Shown piece after piece: positions 1 to 9,924 of a stretch of 64,000 bases of DNA. Position numbers and translations under genes: made by a program. This DNA comes from an uncultured Granulosicoccaceae bacterium. Lineage in GTDB: Bacteria > Pseudomonadota > Gammaproteobacteria > Granulosicoccales > Granulosicoccaceae. Position 1 is the stretch's first letter; each line of letters opens with the position of its first letter. The stretch covers positions 1 to 64,000 of the forward strand of contig CALHOU010000019.1 in the NCBI GenBank assembly GCA_938035945.1, given 5' to 3'. The notes under the pieces are model-generated. The model saw nothing but the letters and a program-made list of their open reading frames with translations. It had not been told where the DNA came from and did not search any database.

Positions 1-18
1 TTGCCAGCAGAGGACCTC

Positions 19-1053
19 ATGCTAACAAATCACATTGAAAGCCGATGGATAACCGCCTTCGCGCATGTTTTCGAATTGTGCAAAATGCATAAGGGCGAAA
101 GTATTGTCATTCTTAGTGAAAGCCAATCGCGACAGCTGAACATTCAACTGAGCGAGTTAGCGCTAGGCCAACTGGGCCTTAATTACTTTCATATAAAAGT
201 GCCAACACGCGCCGATGTACCCGGACCGATTATTCGCTCATCCGGGGCATGCGTAGCACTAGATCAGCAAGACAGAGCCATTGTCGCGCTAGCCGAGTGT
301 GATGTCATCATTGATCTAACTATTGAAGGCCTGATGCATGCGCCACAAACGGCACAGATATTAAAATCAGGCGCTCGCATCATGAACATTTCAAACGAAC
401 ACCCAGATGCGCTTGCCAGACTAATTCCTCATGAAAATTTAAAAGAACGAGCAAAAAATGCTGTATCTCGTTGTCGATCAGCAAAACAAATGCATGTGCA
501 ATCGACAAAAGGCACCGACCTACGAATTAGCATGGAAGGCGCGGCTACCGTAGGCGTTTGGGGCTGGACCGATCGCCCGGGAACCTTGGCGCATTGGCCA
601 GGCGGGATAGTGGTTAGTTTTCCAGTTGCAGGTAGTGTCAACGGTACATTAGCTTATCAACCTGGAGATATGAATCTCACATTCAAACGTTACTTCGACA
701 GCGCAGTAAATTTAGTCATCAAGAACGATTATGTGGTCGACATACAAGGCTCGGGGGTTGATGCCGCTTTGATGCGTGATTACTTTAGCTCATTTGGTGA
801 CAAGGAAGCCTACGCAACCAGCCACGTCGGTTGGGGATTTAATCCAGCAGCACGATATGAAGCCTTAACGATGTATGATAAAAACGATACCAATGGCACA
901 GAGCTGCGGGCTGTGGCTGGCAACTTCTTGTATTCCACCGGTGCTAATGAGTTTGCACATCGTTTTACACGCGGCCATTTCGATTTACCGATGATGGGTT
1001 GCGATATAGCTTTGGATGGGGTCAACGTGGTTACGCAAGGCACACCTGTATGA
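19..1053 (+). CDS. 2,5-dihydroxypyridine 5,6-dioxygenase-like (NicX / M29-like family) protein
   Basis: ORF open from base 1; ATG at 19 is the likely start. C-terminal motifs SHVGWGFNPAARYEAL, GNFLYSTGAN and GHFDLPMMGCDIALDG resemble the NicX iron-ligand regions (His, and HxD). Confidence 0.7.
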   Translation: MLTNHIESRWITAFAHVFELCKMHKGESIVILSESQSRQLNIQLSELALGQLGLNYFHIKVPTRADVPGPIIRSSGACVALDQQDRAIVALAECDVIIDLTIEGLMHAPQTAQILKSGARIMNISNEHPDALARLIPHENLKERAKNAVSRCRSAKQMHVQSTKGTDLRISMEGAATVGVWGWTDRPGTLAHWPGGIVVSFPVAGSVNGTLAYQPGDMNLTFKRYFDSAVNLVIKNDYVVDIQGSGVDAALMRDYFSSFGDKEAYATSHVGWGFNPAARYEALTMYDKNDTNGTELRAVAGNFLYSTGANEFAHRFTRGHFDLPMMGCDIALDGVNVVTQGTPV

Positions 1054-1847
1054 TGCCTTTCGAGAAAAAAAACATTGCGGGCATTGAATATACCGAGCAC
1101 GGAGATGGCGAACCCATTATTTTTCTGCACGGTATTGGCGGTGGCGCTGCAAGCTTTGACCAGCAGTTACAGCATTTGAAGGCCTATCGGTGTATCGCAT
1201 GGAACATGCCCGGATATGAATCAAGTGTTGCCGACAGGTGGCCGCCCACATTTAAATTTTTGTCCGACACGCTAGGAACATTTATCGAAGCGCTGGGTTT
1301 TAACAAAGTCCATTTGGCTGGGCAATCATTAGGTGGGATGCTTTGCCTTGAGCACGCTATGCATAGACGCGAACAAATCGCATCGTTAATTATCATGGCT
1401 TCAACACCCGCCTTTGGTGGTGCGGACGAAAGCTTTAAGCAAGCTTTTCTTAAAGCCCGCTTGGCGCCCTTGGATGCAGGGGATACAATGGCGCAACTGG
1501 CAAGCGTATCGGCACCACGGCTGGTTGGGCCAATTGCAACTACAGAATGCGTTAGCGAAGTAGAGCGAATATTGTCTCGCGTTAGTGAAAAAACATGGCG
1601 CGGTATTTTGGAATGCCTTGTTACATTCAACCGTCGCGAGAATCTTGTTGATATCGACGTGCCTTGCTGTTTAATCGCTGGCAGTCACGATCAAAACGCT
1701 CCTGCCAAAACCATGCAAAAGGCAAGTGAAACACTACCGACTGCCGAATACCATTTAATAGAAGGTGCGGGCCATATGCTAAATCAAGAGGCACATTTAC
1801 AAACCAACGCCATCATCGAACAGTTTTTACAAAAGCAAACGGCATAA
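1050..1847 (+). CDS. alpha/beta hydrolase (position suggests a NicD-like deformylase role)
   Basis: ATG overlaps upstream stop (ATGA). HGIGGG oxyanion region, GQSLGG nucleophile elbow, GAGHMLNQE catalytic His. Confidence 0.75.
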   Translation: MMPFEKKNIAGIEYTEHGDGEPIIFLHGIGGGAASFDQQLQHLKAYRCIAWNMPGYESSVADRWPPTFKFLSDTLGTFIEALGFNKVHLAGQSLGGMLCLEHAMHRREQIASLIIMASTPAFGGADESFKQAFLKARLAPLDAGDTMAQLASVSAPRLVGPIATTECVSEVERILSRVSEKTWRGILECLVTFNRRENLVDIDVPCCLIAGSHDQNAPAKTMQKASETLPTAEYHLIEGAGHMLNQEAHLQTNAIIEQFLQKQTA

Positions 1848-1883
1848 CGCTCGTTTACAAACACCTTTTTTGATTTTAATAGC

Positions 1884-3134
1884 ATGAGCTTAGAACCCAT
1901 ATTCGACCCATCTGCATGGAACCTAACAGAGCAGCAAGCATCGCTAGCAACTCAAGCGCGCGAATTGGCCGCGGAAAAGTTTGCACCCCGAGCCGCAAAG
2001 TACGATAAGGAAGCTTCGTTCCCGACAGAAAACTATCAAGACATGGCCAAGGCAGGTTTACTTGGCATTTGTATTCCACAAAGTGAAGGTGGCCTTGGCG
2101 CCGATTTAAAAACCTACATGATCGCCGCTGCAGAAATGGGTCGCTCGTGTGGCGCTACTGCACTCACGTTTAATATGCATGTGTCATCTTGTTTATGGAC
2201 TGGTTTCTTATTGGATGGCCTTGAACTGGATTCAGACACGCGTGCTCAACATAATCAAATGCGCAAACGGCACTATCGACGCATTATTGAAGGTGGAAAA
2301 ATCTACTCTCAACCGTTTTCTGAAGGTGGTGCGGCGGCGGCAGGCTTTAAAGCATTTGGTACTACAGCACTTAAAGTCGCCGGTGGTTGGCAAGTTAATG
2401 GTAAAAAAATATTCGCATCTTTATCAGGTCATGCCGATTACTATGGCGCGTTATGCACCGCCTTGCAAACACCCAACGACAAACACTCACGCCGTAACAC
2501 CATGTATTTGGCGATACCGGCTGATGCGAAAGGTGTATGCGTTGAAGGTGATTGGGATCCATTGGGCATGCGAGGCACTATTTCACGCACATTGATTTTT
2601 AAAGACGTGTTTGTAGCGGATGAAGAACAGCTAATGCCGTTAGGTGTATATCCAAGTGCCGCTGGTCGTTGGCCGCACATGTTTATGACGCTTACACCGA
2701 CCTATATGGGAATTGCTCAAGCTTGTTATGACTTTACCGTTGCTTATTTGCGTGGCGAAGTACCCGGCACACCTCCGGTTAAACGGCGCATGTTTCCAAC
2801 CAAGCAAATAGCCGTTTCACAAATGCGCGTGATGCTCGAACAAACAAAATCTATTTGGTTCCAAGCCATATCAGAGGCCAGACCTGACCCAAGTCAAGAC
2901 AGTATTATGCGCGCATGGGCTGCGCAGTATTCAGTCATGGAAAATGCGAATGAACTTGCCCAGCTAGCGATTCGCACATGCGGCGGACAGTCCATGCTAC
3001 GTTCATTGCCATTAGAGCGTTTATACCGTGACAGCCGATGTGGTTCACTCATGCTGCCATGGACTGCTGAACTTTGTTTAGACAAACTGGGCAAAGGCGC
3101 ACTTTATAAACCAGGTGAAAGTGATGACGATTGA
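1884..3134 (+). CDS. acyl-CoA dehydrogenase family protein
   Basis: Full-length ACAD-like ORF (FPTENYQDMAKAGLLGICIPQSEGGLGAD; RTCGGQSMLRSLPLERLYRDSR). Confidence 0.85.
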   Translation: MSLEPIFDPSAWNLTEQQASLATQARELAAEKFAPRAAKYDKEASFPTENYQDMAKAGLLGICIPQSEGGLGADLKTYMIAAAEMGRSCGATALTFNMHVSSCLWTGFLLDGLELDSDTRAQHNQMRKRHYRRIIEGGKIYSQPFSEGGAAAAGFKAFGTTALKVAGGWQVNGKKIFASLSGHADYYGALCTALQTPNDKHSRRNTMYLAIPADAKGVCVEGDWDPLGMRGTISRTLIFKDVFVADEEQLMPLGVYPSAAGRWPHMFMTLTPTYMGIAQACYDFTVAYLRGEVPGTPPVKRRMFPTKQIAVSQMRVMLEQTKSIWFQAISEARPDPSQDSIMRAWAAQYSVMENANELAQLAIRTCGGQSMLRSLPLERLYRDSRCGSLMLPWTAELCLDKLGKGALYKPGESDDD

Positions 3135-4617
3135 TCGCTGGATAGTTGATGCAGCAAACTCTCGTCCTTCACATATTGCACTAACTTATAAACAACAGCA
3201 GATCAGCTATCTGGAGTTTTCGCGCTTAATCGATACCAGAACCGATGCATTGGTAGATGCCGGTATTAAACTAGGCGATCGCATTGCTTGGTATGGACTG
3301 AATAATCCGGAAGTTTTTGTGTTGCTTTTCGCGTGTGCGCGAGTGGGCGCAATTCTAGTACCTTTAAATTGGCGACTAGCCGACCCTGAAATCGCATCGA
3401 TAGTTGCGAACTGCGAACCTTCGTTTTTGTTTTACGATGCGCATTTTTCATCGCAGGCGCAGGCTTTACCAAATGTGTTCGCTGTGTCAGTTAAAGCGTT
3501 ACAGAACACGGCTGATCGTTTGCCCGAAGTCAGCCAGATAGCCAATGATTTTTTAAACCACACAGATAAGATTACGACTAAAAGCCCCTTACTATTAGTA
3601 TATACATCCGGATCAACAGGTTTACCAAAAGGTGCGCTGTTATCACAACAAGCGCTGATATCGAATGCGTTAATGTCAGTTGATGCGCACCGGATGACGC
3701 CTGACGATAAAGCGCTGGTAGCGCTGCCGTTATTTCATGTGGGTGGCTTAAATATATTGCCCACGCCGGCATTCTCGATAGGCGCCACGGTTATACTGCA
3801 CGAAAAATTTGAACCTGATGCAGTTTGCGCAGACCTGCAAAATGCAACGCTTGCGATAACCGTACCTACGGTGCTACAGGCAATAATGAGCAGTCAACAT
3901 TGGCCTTCGCTTGATCTAAGCTCATTAAAAGGCATGAGCATTGGCTCAACTGACGTACCTTTATCTTTTTTCGAACAAATACATGCTCTGAACATTCCGC
4001 TAATACAAGTGTATGGTGCTACAGAAACGTCGCCCTTCGCTATTTATCAAACCATAGATGAAGCCATGAGCTCGGTTGGTAGCATTGGCCGTGCCGGTTG
4101 CGATTGCGAGATTCGCTTGGTGATGGATGGCAAGGATGTGGCAATTAGTGAGCCAGGTGAGATTTGGGTTAAAGGCGATAATGTATTGCTTGAGTATTGG
4201 CGAGATGAATCGCTCACATCAACATCCATTATCGACGGTTGGCTACGAACAGGCGATGTGGCAAGCGTCGATGAAAATGGCTTGTATTGGTTTAAAGATC
4301 GCATCAAGCACGTGATCATATCCGGCGGTGAAAATATCTACCCAACAGAAATAGAACGCGTGCTATCAAAATTGGCAGGGGTGGATGAAGTGTCAGTGGT
4401 TGGCATACCGGATGATAAATGGGGCGAAATACCGGTGGCCGTAATCGCAAGCTCTGCAAACCTTAGCGAATCACAAATCCTTACCGCACTCAACGGCCAA
4501 CTCGCTCGCTACAAACACCCTAAACGCGTGGCATTCGTCGATGCACTTCCCCGCAACGCCATGGGCAAAGTCGTCGCCGACCAAGTCAAATCCCTAATCC
4601 GGGGACAGTTTACCTAA
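3115..4617 (+). CDS. AMP-dependent acyl-CoA synthetase/ligase
   Basis: AMP-binding motif YTSGSTGLPKGALLS, GATETSP, WLRTGDVASVDENG, C-terminal PRNAMGKVV. Overlaps upstream CDS (start possibly 3121). Last codons lie in a repeat element. Confidence 0.9.
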   Translation: MKVMTIDRWIVDAANSRPSHIALTYKQQQISYLEFSRLIDTRTDALVDAGIKLGDRIAWYGLNNPEVFVLLFACARVGAILVPLNWRLADPEIASIVANCEPSFLFYDAHFSSQAQALPNVFAVSVKALQNTADRLPEVSQIANDFLNHTDKITTKSPLLLVYTSGSTGLPKGALLSQQALISNALMSVDAHRMTPDDKALVALPLFHVGGLNILPTPAFSIGATVILHEKFEPDAVCADLQNATLAITVPTVLQAIMSSQHWPSLDLSSLKGMSIGSTDVPLSFFEQIHALNIPLIQVYGATETSPFAIYQTIDEAMSSVGSIGRAGCDCEIRLVMDGKDVAISEPGEIWVKGDNVLLEYWRDESLTSTSIIDGWLRTGDVASVDENGLYWFKDRIKHVIISGGENIYPTEIERVLSKLAGVDEVSVVGIPDDKWGEIPVAVIASSANLSESQILTALNGQLARYKHPKRVAFVDALPRNAMGKVVADQVKSLIRGQFT

Positions 4618-4686
4618 ATGACACAATGCCGATCCCATCGGGTATATAAGTCGTCGTATCGCATATAAGTAAACTGTCCCCGGATT
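4596..4686. repeat. REP/MITE-like inverted-repeat element, copy 1
   Basis: Arms 4596-4620 (aatccggggacagtttacctaaatg) and 4662-4686 (catataagtaaactgtccccggatt) are inverted complements with 2 mismatches; same core as 46485-46569. Confidence 0.85.
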
Positions 4687-4784
4687 TTGGGGTTTGTACA
4701 TTTGGATACACAATCGCACTACAAACGGCGCGGGCACTTTTCCGATAATTCTGACTCCTAAGCGGATAAAGTCAAACTACCGAG

Positions 4785-5849
4785 TTACTCGCCCTGCACA
4801 ACACCTTGGCTTTGCGCGTATGAAATTGGTGGGTATTTCGCAGGATTATCGTCGCTACAGCAACTGGGAATACAGCTCATCACATAGTGCGGATTGGCGT
4901 TAAAGAAAAACGGTATCGAATAACGTGATTGTTCACCAGTATTATTGTTAGCAAAATGCCGAGTACTAAGAAATCGATCGTTAGTCCACTGCTTTAGCAA
5001 CTCACCGGTGTTTACAATGAAGGCATCTTTTACCGCAGGTGCATTCACCCACACTTTTCGTCGTTCACTAAAAATGGTTAAGCCAGGCTGGTCTTGCGCA
5101 AGAATAGTGCAAAACGATGTATCAACATGAGGTGCAATACCAAACGCATTTTCAGGTTCTAGTTCGACCGCTGGATAGTGCGTCATGCGCAGTCGGTAAA
5201 GCGGCTTTTCAAACGCTTCATTAAAGAAGTCTATCGGCATATCCAAGGCACGTGCATAGATTGGCAACATGCGCTTTCCTAATGCTTCTACTTCGCAAGC
5301 GTAGTTTTCAACTGCGGCTCTAAACTGCGGCAAGGTGGCCAAGTCGGGCCACTGATTATCGTCCATGCCTAGTTGGTCATCGCACTTTATGATAAAGGCC
5401 TCGTTAACGTTTCCTGTTTGCCGAGCTGGCAATTTATGATTTTTTAAAGGCAGGTAACCCATACCACCGACTGGCCAATTGGGCCTATCCATTAATATCT
5501 GATTTTTTATCTCCAACGGTGTTGCGTGAAACTGCCTGACTTGATCAAACGTATGATTGATAAGGTCGCTTGAAATGGAATGACCAATAATGGAAAAAAA
5601 CCCAGTTTCTTCACAAGCGGTGCGCAGCTGGGCTGCAACATCATTGAGATGTTTTTCAGAATTAGAGTTGAAATAGGCAGAAAGATCGATCAGGGGTATA
5701 TCGTCTTCGCGCGCGTCTTCAGGATTTGATATATCCCACTCTTCTGACTCTGCTCGAAGCTGTTGCTCTTTTTCTTTCGGATCAAAGGCCAGCTTCGCAT
5801 CTAAGGTGGGTGAATCATTATTTGAAGCTTCGTTATCTACAGATGTCAT
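4785..5849 (-). CDS. 2-oxoglutarate/Fe(II)-dependent oxygenase (isopenicillin N synthase-like)
   Basis: DDIPLIDLSAYF N-terminal DIOX_N-like; HVDTSFCTILAQDQPGLTIF (HxD) and RFLSTRHFANN core. Confidence 0.85.
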   Translation of the reverse strand: MTSVDNEASNNDSPTLDAKLAFDPKEKEQQLRAESEEWDISNPEDAREDDIPLIDLSAYFNSNSEKHLNDVAAQLRTACEETGFFSIIGHSISSDLINHTFDQVRQFHATPLEIKNQILMDRPNWPVGGMGYLPLKNHKLPARQTGNVNEAFIIKCDDQLGMDDNQWPDLATLPQFRAAVENYACEVEALGKRMLPIYARALDMPIDFFNEAFEKPLYRLRMTHYPAVELEPENAFGIAPHVDTSFCTILAQDQPGLTIFSERRKVWVNAPAVKDAFIVNTGELLKQWTNDRFLSTRHFANNNTGEQSRYSIPFFFNANPHYVMSCIPSCCSDDNPAKYPPISYAQSQGVVQGE

Positions 5850-5922
5850 TGTTCAAAACCATGCGAGATTGCCAGTGTACGGTTGCAGTTTAATATTTTC
5901 ATTGTAGGGTTAGACGTTGCAC

Positions 5923-6423
5923 CTATGCCTTGTGAATTGCCTGCTGATTATCGCAAATCCAATCTATTTGGCGCTGTGTATCAGGAATTTTCATACCCCT
6001 TTTTTTCGATATATAATCTATCGCCTGCAACGGGTTATAGCCGCAACGTAACAGAATACTTGTTGTAACAATACCAGTTCGTCCGATACCTGCGTAGCAA
6101 TGCACAACAGTGTGCTCACCAGCAACTATGGCCTGATGTTCTTGACGTATAAATAGTGCGAATTCGTGAATATTTTCCGGCACACCAAAATCACCGATGG
6201 GATAGTGTACAAACTGCATACCACAACGCTCAACTTCTCGTTTTTCATTTGCCAAACCTTGCCCAGCAGCTTCTGTTGATTCCAACAGCGAAACCACGCG
6301 CGTGATATTCCGCGCAGCAATCGATTTGAATTCAGCTTCGATATCACCCTTGGCATTGGGTTTAGCCATAGCTGAGAGAGAGCCCGCTTCAATAGTTTCA
6401 ATTGGGTATATAGGTGATGTCAT
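5923..6423 (-). CDS. protein tyrosine / dual-specificity phosphatase family protein
   Basis: HCYAGIGRTG P-loop (HCxxGxxR). ATG at 6423 avoids overlap with the upstream gene (ORF extends to 6522). Confidence 0.8.
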   Translation of the reverse strand: MTSPIYPIETIEAGSLSAMAKPNAKGDIEAEFKSIAARNITRVVSLLESTEAAGQGLANEKREVERCGMQFVHYPIGDFGVPENIHEFALFIRQEHQAIVAGEHTVVHCYAGIGRTGIVTTSILLRCGYNPLQAIDYISKKRGMKIPDTQRQIDWICDNQQAIHKA

Positions 6424-6451
6424 ATATTTGTACTGTGCGTAGCACTGCCTC

Positions 6452-7258
6452 TTACTCGATATTGTCTTGCAAGCTGCGTTTAAACTCTCTAAACGCTTCA
6501 TTCTCTTGCCGCCAATGATCAAGCTGCCCTTGCGCCTTTAGACGCTCAGTTGCAGATTGCCCAATTGTATCAATCGCTACGTTTTCATCTGACATATGTA
6601 ATAACACTTCGCTCACCATGTCCAGTAAGGCACCATCAGCGTTGGTACCGTAGCTCGAGCAAAACAATTTTAAACGCTTGCATCCCTGTCGCACATCTTG
6701 CAAAGCAGCATCCCGCATATCATCATTTCTCACGGACAAGGGCACAAGCCAATAAGCAGCGTAAGCGATATCACGCACTCTTGGCCCTGGACCTGCAAGA
6801 TCAAAATCTATTACGCCGATGAATCTATTATTGCTCGATATGAGATTGTAGGGTGCAAAGTCATTGTGGCATATGACCTCATGTTTTGATACGTCCGGAT
6901 ATTGGAACGCCCATTTATCATCAGGTTCTGCAATAAACGTGGCGGTGAGGTCGTGAAAGTGTTTAAGCATTGTAGCGGCGGAAATCAGATATTGATCTTC
7001 TAACCAGTAGTTGGGCTTTATCGTGCACTCACCTTCTTTATAACTTAGTATTTCTCTACCTTTCTCATCAACACCTAAAAATCTGGGCGCTTGATCGAAA
7101 TCGTTCACTTCTAAATGATTTAGCAGTCGATGAATCGCCGGGCTAGCTGAACTGCAGGTTCGCCGAACCGTATCGCCTATTCTGACAACTTCATCATTGA
7201 CGTTACCGCCATTTAAAGGCTCTTCTGGTGGGATTATCATCCGACTATTTTCTAACAA
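6452..7258 (-). CDS. aminoglycoside phosphotransferase (APH) family kinase
   Basis: CHNDFAPYNLI catalytic loop and GVIDFDLAGPGPRVRDIA DFD motif. Confidence 0.85.
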   Translation of the reverse strand: MLENSRMIIPPEEPLNGGNVNDEVVRIGDTVRRTCSSASPAIHRLLNHLEVNDFDQAPRFLGVDEKGREILSYKEGECTIKPNYWLEDQYLISAATMLKHFHDLTATFIAEPDDKWAFQYPDVSKHEVICHNDFAPYNLISSNNRFIGVIDFDLAGPGPRVRDIAYAAYWLVPLSVRNDDMRDAALQDVRQGCKRLKLFCSSYGTNADGALLDMVSEVLLHMSDENVAIDTIGQSATERLKAQGQLDHWRQENEAFREFKRSLQDNIE

Positions 7259-7548
7259 AATTAAAAAAGCTAGTAGAGCTCTCTTTACCGAGAATCAGCT
7301 CAGCACCGGCCCAACCCAATGAAGTACTTCATTAAGCTGATCGGGACTATTATCGTAAATAGCGTCTAATAAGTGTTTATCTATCATGTGGGTGAATCGG
7401 TAAAGTTGTATTGCTATGTCTACATAACGCACATAGAACTGTTTTTACTTATCTAAGTGCAATATCGCGGCACGCAGTGCTGAAATCTACCACACTGACT
7501 TTTTAATTGGCACCCTATCCCGTGGTAGCGTGGGGTACACTCTTGAAC

Positions 7549-8451
7549 ATGCCAAACGCCCTGCGCCCTTTCATCCCCATCCTGTTCGTCCTACTGTGGA
7601 GCACAGGCTTTATCATGGCGCGTTGGGGCATGGAAACCGCAGAGCCTGCAAGTTTCTTATCGATTAGGTTTGCACTGGCCGCCTTCGTCCTTCTAGCGAT
7701 TGCACTTATTTTTCCAAAGCTCAAAACCCTGCCACTGGACTGGACCCAAGTCGCTCACGCAGCCGTGGCTGGTGTATTGCTGCAAGCTGTGTATTTGGGC
7801 GGTGTGTTTGCGGGCGTCAACCAGGGTATAGGCGCGGGTTTGTCGTCTCTGATTGTCGGTATACAGCCTGTGCTGACTGTTGTACTTGCAGCCGTTTGGT
7901 TGTCAGAGAAGTTAACCTGGGCCAAGGTGATCGGGATTGCGATGGGGTTTATTGGTGTGGCGCTTGTTACCGCCGAATGGGGCCATGTTGATGGCGCTAT
8001 CTCCTTACAAGGCATCGGTTTTTGTGTTGCCGCATTACTTGGAATAACGATCGGCACGCTTTATCAAAAGCGCTTTTGTCAATCGCTTGATTTACACATC
8101 AACATGATCGTGCAATACGTTGCAAGCGTGCTGTTCCTCTTGCCGTTCGCACTAATCTGGGAATCCTACACCATTGATTGGACGCCGAAGCTAATTGCAG
8201 TGCTTGTATGGCTGGTGTTTGTACTCTCTATTGGTGCCGTTTTTTTGCTTATGTGGTTAATAAAAATGGGCGAAGCGGGCCGAGTGTCAACATTATTCTT
8301 TTTAGTACCACCAGTTGTTGCCATTGAAGCATGGATACTGTTCGACGAACCACTAACACTTTATGTGATCATAGGCACTTTGCTGTGCATATTCGGCGTT
8401 GCTATCGTGAGCGGGGTATTCAGTAAATTTCAACAAAGTACGACTAAGTGA
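7549..8451 (+). CDS. DMT superfamily (EamA) transporter
   Basis: About 10 hydrophobic segments, EamA-type duplication; ATG at 7549 preferred over TTG at 7507. Confidence 0.8.
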   Translation: MPNALRPFIPILFVLLWSTGFIMARWGMETAEPASFLSIRFALAAFVLLAIALIFPKLKTLPLDWTQVAHAAVAGVLLQAVYLGGVFAGVNQGIGAGLSSLIVGIQPVLTVVLAAVWLSEKLTWAKVIGIAMGFIGVALVTAEWGHVDGAISLQGIGFCVAALLGITIGTLYQKRFCQSLDLHINMIVQYVASVLFLLPFALIWESYTIDWTPKLIAVLVWLVFVLSIGAVFLLMWLIKMGEAGRVSTLFFLVPPVVAIEAWILFDEPLTLYVIIGTLLCIFGVAIVSGVFSKFQQSTTK

Positions 8452-8982
8452 ATGACAATACAAATTCGAGACGCAAGTACTCACGACTTAAAAGACATTG
8501 CGCGCATCTACGCAAACGAAGTGCTATACGGTTTAGCCACGTTCGAAACCACACCGCCAAGCGCCGACGAACTTGGCTTGAGAAGACAAAAAATTGTAGA
8601 CGCAGGCATGCCGTATATCGTGGCAGAGAAAGACAGACGCATTCTGGGTTTCGCCTACGCTGGCCCATACCGCGCACGTGCCGCTTACCAAAATTCTTTA
8701 GAAAATTCAGTCTACGTTGATAGTTCGGCTCGAAAGCTTGGCGTCGGTTCGCAGCTACTTGAACACCTTATTAAATCGTGCGAAGAAGGTCCGTGGCGAC
8801 AAATGATTGCAGTGATTGGTGATTCAAAAAATACCGGTTCAATCGCTTTGCACAAGCGACTTGGCTTTGAGCATGTCGGCACCATCAAGGCCGTTGGTTA
8901 TAAGCTTGATCAATGGGTTGACACAGTAATCATGCAGCGCTCTCTTGGTGAAGGCGAAAATACGAGTCCGTATAAAAGATAA
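8452..8982 (+). CDS. GNAT N-acetyltransferase (phosphinothricin acetyltransferase-like)
   Basis: IRDASTHDLKDIARIYANEVLYGLATFETTPPS; SVYVDSSARKLGVGSQLLEHLI; NTGSIALHKRLGFEHVGT. Confidence 0.85.
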   Translation: MTIQIRDASTHDLKDIARIYANEVLYGLATFETTPPSADELGLRRQKIVDAGMPYIVAEKDRRILGFAYAGPYRARAAYQNSLENSVYVDSSARKLGVGSQLLEHLIKSCEEGPWRQMIAVIGDSKNTGSIALHKRLGFEHVGTIKAVGYKLDQWVDTVIMQRSLGEGENTSPYKR

Positions 8983-9016
8983 AGGCCGCAAGAACAATGT
9001 GTTCTTGCAGCCTTTT
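8981..9016. terminator. bidirectional rho-independent terminator between convergent genes
   Basis: aaaggccgcaagaaca-atg-tgttcttgcagcctttt: about 16 bp stem with A/T flanks. Confidence 0.85.
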
Positions 9017-9051
9017 CGTAAGCTATGTTTGCACCTACCGGTGCATTCGCA

Positions 9052-9924
9052 CTACCAGCCAGTCGCTTCCTTAACAGCCAAACCAAGTTCAGCAGGTGAG
9101 CGCGTAATCGTAACGCCTGCAGAACCTAGTGCCGCGAACTTATCATCCGCAGTACCTTTACCACCAGAGATAATCGCCCCAGCGTGGCCCATGCGTTTTC
9201 CAGGAGGTGCAGTCACACCAGCAATGTACGCAGCGACGGGCTTAGTCACATTCGACTTAATAAATTCGGCGGCCTCTTCTTCTGCTGTACCACCGATTTC
9301 ACCCACCATTAAAATGGCTTCGGTTTGTGGATCGTCCTGGAACAGCGCCAGCGCATCGATAAAACTTGTGCCCGGGATTGGGTCACCACCAATACCAATG
9401 CACGTGCTTTGGCCGTAGTTCAAATCAGATGTTTGCTTAACGCATTCGTAGGTCAAGGTACCAGAGCGTGAAACCACACCCACTTTACCGGCGTTATGAA
9501 TCGAACCAGGCATAATGCCAATCTTACATTCACCTGGCGTGATAATACCGGGGCAGTTAGGGCCGATCAAACGAACACCGTTTTGCTGCACAGCAATGCG
9601 CGCTTCAAGCATATCCAAGGTAGGTATACCTTCAGTAATGCACACAATAAGCGATACGCCAGATTCTGCAGCTTCGATGATGGAGTCTTTACAAAAAGCC
9701 GCAGGAACATAAATAACCGATGCATCAGCACCGGTTTGATCAACCGCATTTTTTACTGTGTTAAATACCGGCAGATCAAGATGCGTGCTGCCACCCTTAC
9801 CCGGTGTAACGCCACCCACCATTTTCGTACCGTATTCAATAGCTTGTTCACTATGAAAGGTACCCTGGCTACCGGTTATACCCTGACATATCACTTTAGT
9901 GTCTTTATTGATCAAAACACTCAT
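9052..9924 (-). CDS. sucD: succinyl-CoA synthetase (ADP-forming) subunit alpha
   Basis: [44 protein letters not shown]; adjacent to sucC. Confidence 0.97.
   Translation of the reverse strand: MSVLINKDTKVICQGITGSQGTFHSEQAIEYGTKMVGGVTPGKGGSTHLDLPVFNTVKNAVDQTGADASVIYVPAAFCKDSIIEAAESGVSLIVCITEGIPTLDMLEARIAVQQNGVRLIGPNCPGIITPGECKIGIMPGSIHNAGKVGVVSRSGTLTYECVKQTSDLNYGQSTCIGIGGDPIPGTSFIDALALFQDDPQTEAILMVGEIGGTAEEEAAEFIKSNVTKPVAAYIAGVTAPPGKRMGHAGAIISGGKGTADDKFAALGSAGVTITRSPAELGLAVKEATGW

Noticed and set aside
5923-7258. Tyrosine phosphatase plus APH kinase as an antibiotic-resistance or toxin-antitoxin module
   Set aside because: Both are broad families; motifs do not indicate drug modification or TA function.
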